Source of the DNA: Tetradesmus obliquus
Lineage: Eukaryota; Chlorophyta; Chlorophyceae; Sphaeropleales; Scenedesmaceae
Direction of reading: 5' to 3'
Assembly: GCA_030272155.1 (NCBI GenBank)
Contig: CP126206.1
Coordinates: 1 to 64,000, forward strand
Length of the DNA stretch: 64,000 nt
The position numbers were made by a program, and so were the translations under genes. Below the pieces are notes generated by a model that ran no database searches, was not told the DNA's origin, and was given only the letters and a program-made list of their open reading frames with translations. Positions 54,942 through 64,000 of this stretch are shown piece after piece; the first letter of the stretch is position 1; every line of letters begins with the position of its first letter.

Positions 54942-56419
54942 AGGCACAGCAGTCAGTACTGCTGCAATCGCCAGTGCTGCCCCTGCTGCTGCACCACAGC
55001 AGCATACACACAGACCTGCACACAATACTGCGGCTATGCGGCACCAGCAAGGCCATCCGGGCAACAGTGCTGCAGCTGTGCAGGGGCTTGCTGGATGTCA
55101 GCTTTGCCACCAGCAGCAGGCGGCAGGCGCAGCGCTTTGCGGCGTGGGTTGCTCAGCACGGGCAGCTGATGCGTGCCCTGCGCATCAGGCCTGGCATGCA
55201 CCACACCCACGCAAAGATGTACGGCATCTGCCGCACACAGGCAGAAGCGCAGATTGAAGCGGCACTCAGCTTGACAGCAGCCGCGCTGCTGCAGCTGCAG
55301 TCACAGGGCGAGCAGGGCGGCCTGCAGCTGGCGGAGCTGCAGCTGCCGTCTGTCGGCGCTGCAGCACACAGCGTGCTGCAGGCTCTGCCTGCCAGCACGC
55401 TGCACAAGCTGACCGTGCGAGAGAGCTTCACCGTTGCACGCCAAGCCAGCGTTGATCCCGGCAGCCTTGCGGTGATGCGCCAGCTGCAGTGCCTGTCGAT
55501 CAGTCCCGTGGTGCATTTGGAGCAGCTTCTGCAGGTGCTCCCAACGCTGACGGCATTGACGCGGCTGGACCTGCGTTGGCACTGCAGCGGGTGGCCCCCT
55601 TCCCTGCAGAGGAGTGCAGCAGAGCAGTTCAGCGAGTTGCTTCCAACGCTACCAACACAGCTCAAGGAGCTGCACTTTTCCCAGCATCAGACTTATGATC
55701 TGCCCCCGCTACTGCAGCTGGCGCACTTGACAGCGCTGACCAGCCTGACTGTGAGCTACGCAGGCGCAGATTCGCAGCTGCCGCGGCAGCTGCGGGCACT
55801 GGCGATGACAGCGGCGCGCAGCATGGGCCCAGTGCTCGCCTGCACGCAGCTGCAGCAGCTGCGCCTCCGCCGCAGCGAAGCAGATGCAGCGGAGCTGAGC
55901 AGGCTTGCGGGCCTCTCCACCCTCACCCACCTCGCTATTGAGTACGAGTTGCTGCACGGCTCACGCGGCGCGGCGGCTGCAGCGGCGGCGGCCTGGCCGC
56001 TGCTTGCAGGTCAGCTGGTATCGCTGCGCATCCGGGACGCGCAGGCGGGGCGCATGAGTGCGGCCTCGCTGCTGCAGATACAGCAGCTGTCGCGCCTTAC
56101 GTGCTTGAGCATCGAGTGGAAGCGCTGCATCGTGCACGACGGCAGCCCTGCGCTGCCGCTGACAGCTACTGAGCTGGCTGGTGTGCTGGCAGCACTCAGT
56201 GAGCTGCGCACGCTGGAGCTGAGCACACAAGATGGGCGTCACCCGCTGCTGCTGCCCTACAGACCAGCAGCAGCAGCAGCAGCAGTTGGGGTGGCAGGTG
56301 GTGGGCATCAGCAGGCAGGTGTGTTGCAGCAGCAGCCTGCTGCAGCAGTAGCAGCAGCAGCGGTGGGTGTGGCAGGTGGTGGGCAGCAGCAGGGAGGTGG
56401 ACCGCAGCAGCAGCCTGCT

Positions 56420-56457
<38 letters not shown>

Positions 56458-57483
56458 TGTGGGTGTGGCAGGTGGTGGGCATCAGCAGGCAGGTGGACCG
56501 CAGCAGCAGCCTGCTGCAGCAGTAGCAGCAGCAGCGGTGGGTGTGGCAGGTGGTGGGCAGCAGCAGGGAGGTGTGCCACAGCATCAGCCTGCTGCAGCAG
56601 CTGGCGGCCAGCATGTCCTGCTGCAGCATGCAGCAGGGCATATTTGGGCGGCGCTACCTCAAATGCTGCACCCGCAGCAGCAGCCAGCTGCAGTTATTGG
56701 CGGCCAACAGGCCATGCAGCAGCATGCAGGGGGGCTAGGATGGCTGGGAGCACCTCTACCGCTGCACCTGCAGCAGCAGCAGCACCCTGCACAGCTGAAT
56801 GCAGTTGTTGGTGCGCATCAGCTGGCAGTTCTGCCACAGCTGCAGCCGGCCGCAGCCGCCGGTGGCCAGCAGGTGATGATGCAGCAGCAGCAGCAGCAGC
56901 CAATCGGGCATGTCTGGGCAGCACCACCTCAACTGCTGCACGCACAACCTCCACCAGCAGCAGCAGCAGCAGCAGCACCGGGTGTGGAAGTTGCTTGGCA
57001 TCAGCTGGCAGGCGTGCCGCAGCAGCAGGCATTTGCAGCAGCTGGCGGACAGCAGGTCATGCTGCAGCTGGCAGGGGGCCAAGCCTGGATGGTGCCCCCT
57101 CAACTACTGCAGCAGCAGCAGCAGCAGCAGCCTGCACAGCTCATTGCGCATATTGGCGGGCATCCGCAGGCAGCTGGCCAGCAGGCAGGTGGCCAACCAG
57201 TCATGCAGCAGCATGTAAGGGTGCTGGGGTTGGTGGTGCAAGTTCAACAGCTGCACCCGCAGCAGCAGCAGCAGCAGCCTGCGCAGCATAATGCAATGGC
57301 CGGGCAGCAGCAGGCAGTTGGGCTGCAGCAGCAGCCAGCCGCAGCAGCTGGCGGCCAACCAGTCATGCTGCAGCATGCAGGCGGCCAAGCCTGGGTGGTG
57401 CCTCCTCAACTACTGCAGCCACAGCAGCAGCCTGCACAGCTTAATGCAGCCATTGTTGAGATGGGCCAGCTGTGGCAGCCCCA

Positions 57484-57522
<39 letters not shown>

Positions 57523-58105
57523 CGCGTTGGTGCATGAGCTCGAGCTCGACGCCCCCCGTGCCCCAGCCATGCGCATGCTGCCTGTCACTCGCGCCATTGC
57601 CGGCCTGCCCCACCTACAAAGCCTGAAGCTGAAGTGCCCCGGGCTGGGGCCTTGCTGCGTGGACCCGCTGACTCAACTCACGCGGTTGAGTCGCCTCACC
57701 ATCTCGGGGCCTGAGTTTGATGACGAGGCGTGCATCAGCCTTGTGCTCAGCCTCACTGGCCTGCGGCGGCTCAGCTTGGCCGGTGATGCATCGATCAGCG
57801 ATGTGAGCCTGGTGGCCATTTCCAAGGTGCTGACTCCGCTGACGGAGCTGAAGCTGCACAACTGCCGGGGGCTGAGTGAGCGCGGGTTTGCGCAGCTGAC
57901 GCGGCTGCGGCGGCTGCGGCTGCTGTGGGCGGAGCAGATTGATGAGGAGATTGAGGAGGTGGCGGCGGCGGTGCTGCGGCACACGGCGCGCGTGCCGGGG
58001 GACGATGATGATGTTGATGGTGGTGGTGGCGGTGGTGGTGGTGGTTATGAGTATGATGCTGACTTTGATGGCTATGAGGCTGCTATTGATGGCATTGGTT
58101 GGTGA
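54942..58105 (+). CDS. F-box/LRR-like protein with a large Gln/Ala-rich insert
   Basis: The frame is open from a good acceptor (TTCTTGCAG, ending 54941) to the stop at 58105, about 1050 residues. The upstream exon and true start were not found; no ATG near the beginning is convincing. The N-terminal ~60 residues look F-box-like (I-L-R-L-C-G-T-S-K-A-I-R-A). They are followed by LRRs (L-x-x-L-x-L pattern) to about 56230, a low-complexity insert (56259-57520), then further AMN1-like LRRs (L-T-R-L-S-R-L-T-I-S-G; L-R-R-L-S-L-A-G). The end is acidic and Gly/Tyr-rich. F-box/LRR proteins usually recruit substrates to SCF ubiquitin ligases, but the F-box match here is weak. Confidence 0.7.
56259..57525 (+). 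repeat. In-frame repeat insert within the LRR protein
   Basis: First come four units of ~65-120 bp encoding V-G-V-A-G-G-G-(H/Q)-Q-Q plus Ala/Gln runs (56278-56580). Then follow about six looser ~65-residue repeats with G-G-Q-x-V-M-L-Q-H-A-G-G-x-A-W and P-P-Q-L-L. A (CAG)n run ends the block at 57485-57522. The frame is kept throughout, so the insert is probably translated. Confidence 0.9.
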
Positions 58106-58475
58106 GGTTCTTATATGATGGTGGTGGTGGTAGTGAGGATGATGAGTATGATGCTGACTTTGATGGTTTTTTGGCTTATACTGATGGCATTGGTTGGTTC
58201 TAATATGATGGTGGTGGTGGTGGTTATGAGTATGATGCTGACTTTGATGTCTATGAGGCTGATGCTGATGGCATTGGTTGGTGAGGTTCTAATATGATGG
58301 TGGTGGTGGTAGTGAGGATGATGAGTATGATGCTGACTTTGATGGCTATTTGGCTGATACTGATGGCATTGGTTGGTTCTAATATGATGGTGGTGGTGGT
58401 GGTTATGAGTATGATGCTGACTTTGATGGCTATGAGGCTGATACTGATGGCATTGATTGGCGAGGTTTGATGATG
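58030..58475 (+). repeat. Tandem copies of the LRR gene's coding tail and stop
   Basis: The final coding segment E-Y-D-A-D-F-D-G-Y-E-A and stop is repeated four more times after the stop at 58105 (near 58144, 58228, 58322 and 58406). Alternating spacings of about 95 and 84 bp imply a two-unit block was duplicated. Confidence 0.92.
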
Positions 58476-60192
58476 GTGGTGGTAGCTGGTAGCAGCAGCA
58501 CAGCAGCAGCATGCTGTGGCATCTCATGCTGCTGCTGCCCGGTGCATGCAACGCTGCTTGACATTTGTGTTGTGGTGGCTGCTGCGGGGTGCTGCTGTCA
58601 TATATCGTGTTTGGTTTGGTGGCAAACCAGCATGGCACCCAGCCAGGAAATGTGTGCATACTATGCAGCGGTAGTACCGCTGCAGCACTGTTGCTGAAGT
58701 CCGGCCCGCTGCCGGGCAGCGGCTGATAAAGGGTCATGTGTGGCGTGGGATTGCTCTCCTTCATTGTCAACAGTCGGTTGAGTCAGGGCACACCATCCTG
58801 GGACTGACTGCATGTCCGGGCTTGTTCTTCTGGCTTTGTTTTTAACATGCATGCATGCCTAACCTGCAGCTCTCTGCTGCTGTTGTGTACGGCTCTGTGG
58901 CTGCAAAACTCTCAATAACACATGCCCTGCTCTGTCTCTGTTCAAAGACAACGACCCTTGATGTGAAACAACGTTGTTTGTATGTTTGCACCACAAAACA
59001 AAGTTGCGTTGTGCTTGGTGACTGGCTTGTGTTGGTGCAAATTGTTAGCACTGCTGTGCTGCACCTGGTTGCAGCCAACTGGCGTATCGGTGTGACGCGT
59101 GCACCAGGCTTCTTGACGCTGTCGTGATGTGGTGCTCAGCTATGCTGTGCGGAGATGACCATGATGTGGCATGCCATGTTTAAGATGGATGGCTGCACTA
59201 CACACTGCTCAGCAGAGTGACTGGAAATCCAGTGGATGGCTGATATAGTGGTTGCTCAATGAGCCTCAGGACAGTGTCATTGGCTCGAAAACGGGCTGTG
59301 TTCCGGTGGTGTAATACACAAATCGTGGAGTCAAGTGACTAGGGTTTGCACCAATCAGGACGCTGAAGAAGGCAGCTGCGCACAAGCAGCTGCAGGGTTT
59401 TCCTTTCGCGCAGTTCATTTCAATTACCAGCTCAACATATGCAGGGCCATGACAGTGCATACCCTCCAGCTCTGTCACCTGAGGTGCACAGCAGCTGCTG
59501 TTGAAGCTGGCAGCATCCAGTGCCCGAGCCTTCACAGCATACACAGATGCTAACAAACCCTTGAAGCCCGTAGTGAAAGATAAATTACTATTTATTGCAA
59601 TAATTGCGCGGCTCAAGCGATTCCAAGCTGTGAGCAGAGGCCAGCGACCCTTGTCGGTGGCACTGCACAACGTCTGTCTGTGTAGGAGCATCAGCTCGTT
59701 ACAGAGTTTTGATCAGTCAGTATGTGGGCTTTTCACTAGTGATACGCCTACGTTGAGGGTGACACAAAACCCTCCTGCCACGTGAAGGGTGCTTCTACGT
59801 TCACCCTTGTGCACCGATCGCAGCCCAGACCACGCACTTCAAGCTGCTGATACGTTGAAGCGAGTCATCGCAGGCTGGCAGCACTGACTGCAACACGGGC
59901 TTTCTCCTGCTTCAGCAGCGCCCCAAGTCTTCCTGCTTTGTTGCCCCCTGCTTGTGCATTTCGCCCGCCAAAGTTCAGACACGCAAGTCTTGCTGCCCCA
60001 AATTTCGCATTCTTACTTCCCATAAGCTCTCGTCAACCTTGCGTGAAGTAACAGCGGGGGTGCACAGTGGTCAGCCCACAGCGTGATTAAAGCTCTGCCG
60101 GGACCCTCAGAAGACCGACCTTTGTTTTGGAGGCTTTCCAGAACAAAGTCAGGACGCACTCCCACACAGCACCAGCCAGATCATCTTGCCGA
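58476..60192. other. Intergenic, no gene recognised
   Basis: It should contain the LRR gene's 3' UTR and the aconitase promoter. A 141-codon reverse frame at 59266-59691 has no recognisable feature. Composition is more even than in the genes. Confidence 0.5.
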
Positions 60193-61522
60193 ATGCTGTC
60201 TTGTGCCAGACAAGCGGTGAAACACCTGATACGAGTAAGCTTGACTCCAGAAGCAATAGCCTACAAGTCAACGGACCTTCCTGACAATTTGCTGCTGTGT
60301 CATGCAGCCCGCAGCTGTGCCACTGGCAGCCAGCATGTCCAGCCTCGCAGGCATGGAAAAGGTGCGTCCCAGGCCATCCGCGCAGTCGGAACAGCAGCAG
60401 AATGGTGAATGCTGATGTCGTGGTCCTTCTGCAGGTGGCCATGAGCCGCTTCGAGGCGGAGGAGTTCATCAATGATCGCTACACGGCCATGGAGCAGCGC
60501 CTGGCGGTGAGCGGGGCTTGCTGGATGCAGCTGGCGCCAAAACAGCTGTTCCGACATACTCATTAAGCGATTGGTTGCCTTCCTGCAGATCGTGCGCAAG
60601 AGGCTGAATAAGCCCCTCACACTGGCCGAGAAGGTGGGTTGCTGCAGGCCTGAGGCCCTGGCAAATCACTGTACAGCTGCAGCAGCATACATAACAGTAG
60701 CATTCGGTTGTGATCACCAGTTCCTGCGCACAGCTGTGCAGCTGCAGCAGCAGTGTCTGCTGTGGCAGTTGTGGCGCCCTGCCTAGTCAGCACACCTGGG
60801 CAACAGCAGCAGCAACAGCAGCCGCCATCTCTGTGCCTGGCAAGTCACAGTGTGTGTCGCATCATGGCAGTGCACTCTTGGTTGCCGTGCTGCAGCAGCA
60901 ACAGGCGGCACATACAGTAGTAGCAAAGTGATTGCACGGCACGAGCCTGTGCAGGCGGACAGCAGCAGCAGCAGCAGCAACAGTGGTAGTGGGCAGCTGT
61001 TGAGCAGTGATATGCATCGCTCTGCAGTCCCAGGGCAGCACACACTGCATGTGCTGCAGTTTGTGTGTGGCTACAGGCACGGGCCTTGCAGTGTGGAAGT
61101 GTAGGGCATCACACCCCACTTGCAGTCCTGCTGTGCAATGCTACGGCTCACATGATGCTGCTGCTGCCGCTGCTGCTGCTGCTGTTGCTGCTGCCAGGTG
61201 GTGTACGGGCACCTGGATGATCCTGAGGGCCAGGAGCTGGAGAGGGGCGTGTCATACCTCAAGCTGCGCCCAGGTACGCTGTTTGTGTTTGTGTTACACT
61301 GTTTCGTGCTGCTTGCCCTGCAGCTGTTGTTGCCCAAGGGATTGCATGTAAAGGTTTGCCTTTGTTGCTGCCTGCGTGAATGGGATTGACCGGGCTGGAA
61401 CGCTGCGTGTCATACCTCAAGATGCGCCCAAGTAACAGGGGCGATTATGTATGACAAGGTTGTCATGAGAAGGGCGTGCGCTTACAGCAGGCCAGGTTGC
61501 CGTACAGGCCCCCAGAGTTGGC

Positions 61523-61574
<52 letters not shown>

Positions 61575-61655
61575 AGCTGCCGGCAGATCGCGTAGCCATG
61601 CAGGGCGCCACCGCGCAGATGGCCATGCGCATCCTCTGACCTGACGTACTGCCGC

Positions 61656-61694
<39 letters not shown>

Positions 61695-62555
61695 ACCGCG
61701 TGGCCATGCAGGACGCCACCGCGCAGATGGCCATGCTGCAGTTCATCAGCAGCGGTCTGCCCAAGACCATGGTGCCCTCCACCATTCACTGCGACCACCT
61801 CATCGAGGGCACCACCAGCCCACAGCCTGACAGGTGCGGAGGGTATCTATTGCTAGCAAGGCTAGCTTGGTGGGGTTTCGAGGGGCTTGGCAAGCAGCCA
61901 TGCATTGCACTAATGTTGCCCTCCATCATCCACTGCGACCACCTGATTGAGGGCACCACCAGCCCACAGCCTGACAGGTGTGCAGGGTTTAGGGTTTGGG
62001 TTTATAGGGTTTTAGTGGTGCATTGCCTCCAGCGGTGCATGGCAGCAGCAGTGCCCTCCACCATCCACTGCGACCACCGGGGGGCACCACCCCCCCACAG
62101 CCTGCCAGGTGCGATCTGTGTTAGGGTGTGTGTGTCGCAAGCAAGGCTAGTGTATTCAAGGAGTTTGCAGGCAGCTGTGAAATGCCATGGTGCCCTCCAC
62201 CACCCACCGCAACTGCAGCTGCACTCAGCGAGAGGCACCAGCTCCGCACAGCCTGGCAGGTGTAGCTGCATGGCAGGTGTAGCTGCATGGCAGGTGTAGC
62301 TGCATGGCAGGTGTAGCTGCATGGCAGGTGTAGCTGCATGGCAGGTGTAGCTGCATGGCAGGTGTAGCTGCATGGCAGGTGTAGCTGCATGGCAGGTGTA
62401 GCTGCATGGCAGGTGTAGCTGCATGGCAGGCAACTTGCGCCAGCTGAGAGGCTGTTGCAGCACCTAGCAGCAGCAGCCATTGCTTTGCAGCCAAATGTGT
62501 GGGCGGCAGGCTGGCAGAGGGCTGGAGACATGCAGCAGGGAGATGCTGGAATGCC

Positions 62556-62596
<41 letters not shown>

Positions 62597-64000
62597 CACC
62601 CCTGCTGGCACCCAAATCGTGAACGCTGCTGCTGCTGCCGAATCAGATAATAACATTTCTGCTGCTTCGTTTTCATCTGTGCTGCAGGGACAACTCGTTC
62701 GATGGTGAGGCCGACCTGAGCCACGCCAAGGACGTGAACGCTGCCGCTGCCGCTGCCGCCAAATCAGATAATGACATTTTTGCTTCTGTTGACTCATTTG
62801 TGCTGCAGGGACAACTCTTTCGGTGGTGAGGCCGACCTGAGCCACGCCAAGAACGTGAACGCTGCCGCTGCCGCTGCCGCCAAATCAGATAATGGCATTT
62901 TTGCTTCTGTTAACTCATTTGTGCTGCAGGGACAACTCTTTCGGTGGTGAGGCCGACCTGAGCCACGCCAAGAACGTGAACGCTGAGGTCTACTCCTTCC
63001 TGGCCAGCGCCGGCGCCAAGTACGGCGTGGGCTTCTGGAAGCCGGGCAGCGGCATCATCCACCAGGTGATTGTCATTTCAATGTTATTGTGTTATAATGT
63101 CATGTGCATTGTTTGGTTCGGCGCCAAGTACGGCGTGAGCTTCTGGAAGCCGGGCAGCGGCGTCATCCACCAGGTGATTGTCATTTCAATGTTATTGTGT
63201 TATGTCGTCATGTGCATTGTGTGGTTTGGCGCCAAGTACGGCGTGGGCTTCTGGAAGCCGGGCAGCGGCATCATCCACCAGGTGATTGTCATTTCAATGT
63301 TATTGTGTTATAATGTCATGTGCATTGTTTGATTTGGCGCCAAGTACGGCGTGGGCTTCTGGAAGCCGGGCAGCGGCGTCATCCACCAGGTGATTGTCAT
63401 TTCAATGTTATTGTGTTATAATGTCATGTGCATTGTTTGTTTTGGCGCCAAGTACGCCGTGGGCTTCTGGAAGCCGGGCAGCGGCGTCATCCACCAGGTG
63501 ATTGTCATTTCAATGTTATTGTGTCATAAGGTCATGTGCATTGTTTGGTTTGGCCAAGTACGGCGTGGGCTTCTGGAGGCCGGGCAGCGGCGTCATCCAC
63601 CAGGTGAATGTCATTTCAATGTTATTGTGTTATGACGCCATGTGCATTGTTTGTTTTGGCGCCAAGTACGGCGTGGGCTTCTGGAAGCCGGGCAGCGGCG
63701 TCATCCACCAGGTGATCGTCATTTCAATGTTATTGTGTTATAATGTCATGTGCATTGTTTGGTTTGGCGCCAAGTACGGCGTGGGCTTCTGGAAGCCAGG
63801 CAGCGGCGTCATCCACCAGGTGATCAGCACTACAATGATGATAATATGTACCATCTTTATCACTGGATGCTCGACGACCTGCGGCAGGTTGCTTCCGCCT
63901 GAATGACTGCTGCCTGAATGACTGCTTTGACAGCTTGCTTGGCAGCCAGCGGCAGGCTGATGCTGTTCTGCTTTCTGCATGCTTGCCGAATGAACTGCTT
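60193..64000 (+). CDS. ACO2: Mitochondrial aconitate hydratase, 5' part (partial)
   Basis: Exons in matching phase: 60193-60234, 60308-60361, 60435-60506, 60589-60633, 61198-61273, 61695-61833 and 62930-63065, giving the first ~188 residues. The rest lies beyond the window. The start [14 protein letters not shown] is a typical short basic transit peptide. Family blocks are unmistakable: [44 protein letters not shown] and [18 protein letters not shown] and H-C-D-H belong to the active site. Aconitase interconverts citrate and isocitrate in the TCA cycle using a 4Fe-4S cluster; the cluster cysteines are not yet reached. The full enzyme is usually ~780 residues. Confidence 0.93.
61198..61440 (+). 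repeat. Donor duplication (V-S-Y-L-K-L-R-P tail)
   Basis: The exon tail GTGTCATACCTCAAGCTGCG ends at 61273 and is repeated at about 61407-61432 with a damaged donor (CCCAAGTAAC). Confidence 0.85.
61585..61715 (+). repeat. Acceptor duplication ([11 protein letters not shown] head)
   Basis: A first copy (GGCAG|ATCGCGTAGCCATGCAGG) lies near 61587-61640 and contains an in-frame stop. The intact head starts at 61695 after a CTG tract and CCAG. Confidence 0.9.
61749..62260 (+). repeat. Donor array, 4 copies ([10 protein letters not shown] tail)
   Basis: The intact tail ends at 61833. Copies end near 61978, 62108 and 62260, each followed by GGTG. Decay increases with distance: copy 2 changes one residue, copy 3 loses the L-I-E segment, copy 4 is badly altered. 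Confidence 0.92.
62255..62430 (+). repeat. 17-bp minisatellite built on a 5' splice site, 10 units
   Basis: GGCAGGTGTAGCTGCAT repeats 10 times from 62255 with no divergence, plus a partial unit at 62425. It begins at the GGCAG|GTGTAG edge of the fourth donor copy. Confidence 0.96.
62680..62970 (+). repeat. Acceptor array, 3 copies, exactly 121 bp apart
   Basis: GTGCTGCAG|GGACAACTC-type heads start at 62688, 62809 and 62930. The first two run to A-K-(D/N)-V-N-A and then to a GCTGCCGCTGCC tract. The third continues to the full exon. Confidence 0.96.
63013..63822 (+). repeat. Donor array, 8 copies, 108-bp period
   Basis: The tail [12 protein letters not shown](I/V)-I-H-Q|GTGA ends at 63065, 63173, 63281, 63389, 63497, 63603, 63711 and 63819. 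One step is 106 bp because of a 2-bp loss. The other half of each unit is the first ~55 bp of intron. No acceptor AG precedes copies 2-8, so the array is a series of alternative 5' splice sites. Confidence 0.97.

Noticed and set aside
59266-59691. 141-codon reverse-strand frame upstream of aconitase
   Set aside because: No recognisable motif, no flanking splice signals and no repeat relation. Length alone is not enough.
62255-62430. Regular short repeats resembling a CRISPR array
   Set aside because: There are no unique spacers. It is a head-to-tail minisatellite inside a eukaryotic gene. The same holds for the 29-bp array at 44877-45795.
13388-63822. All exon-edge arrays as assembly artefacts
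   Set aside because: Copies differ by substitutions and indels, decay in a consistent direction from the intact exon and differ in unit length between sites, which a simple mis-assembly would not produce. Near-identical arrays (40 kb and 63 kb) still deserve raw-read confirmation.

Overview
This window is the end of a nuclear chromosome from a green alga. It starts with Arabidopsis-type CCCTAAA telomere repeats. Inside these lie intron-rich genes encoding Ala/Gln/Ser-rich proteins packed with CAG/CTG trinucleotide tracts. The telomere type, the tract-laden coding style, a mitochondrial-type aconitase and a plant JMJ25-type demethylase suggest a chlorophyte, perhaps a Sphaeropleales/Scenedesmus-like alga. 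That placement is inference; no species marker such as rDNA was seen.

Layout. 1-390: telomere, becoming degenerate inward. 391-1710: the 3' end of a Penelope-like retroelement, made of the last ~107 residues of a reverse transcriptase followed by four tandem 225-bp units, each with a hammerhead ribozyme. 1711-2314 (-): an F-box-like gene cut off exactly where the ribozyme array begins. 3009-3188: a fold-back inverted repeat. 3328-12728 (-): a large multi-exon gene I do not recognise. 13388-35683 (+): a complete KDM3/JMJ25-type JmjC histone demethylase in at least 14 phase-compatible exons. 38114-47442 (+): a second JmjC protein with HxE...H iron ligands, in 9 phase-compatible exons. 48481-52788 (+): an unrecognised gene with frame breaks. 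54942-58105 (+): an F-box/LRR-like protein with a large Gln/Ala-rich insert. 60193-64000 (+): the 5' part of mitochondrial aconitase, cut by the window end.

The dominant and most unusual feature is a single pattern repeated in every long gene: arrays of exon edges. Tandem units of about 100-320 bp span an exon-intron boundary. 'Donor' arrays (exon tail plus 5' splice site) run downstream from the intact exon into the intron. 'Acceptor' arrays (CTG tract, AG, exon head) run upstream from the intact exon into the intron. Most introns of the KDM3-like gene consist largely of a donor array followed by an acceptor array, up to about 13 and 15 copies. The intact copy is first in donor arrays and last in acceptor arrays. 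Two minisatellites (29 bp and 17 bp) are themselves amplified 5' splice sites. Terminal exons with their stop codons are duplicated in three genes. CTG tracts act as the polypyrimidine tract and acceptor (CTGCTGCAG), so tract orientation predicts gene strand.

Exon coordinates were derived by hand from GT/AG sites, reading phase and family homology. Introns without arrays, UTRs and promoters could not be resolved.
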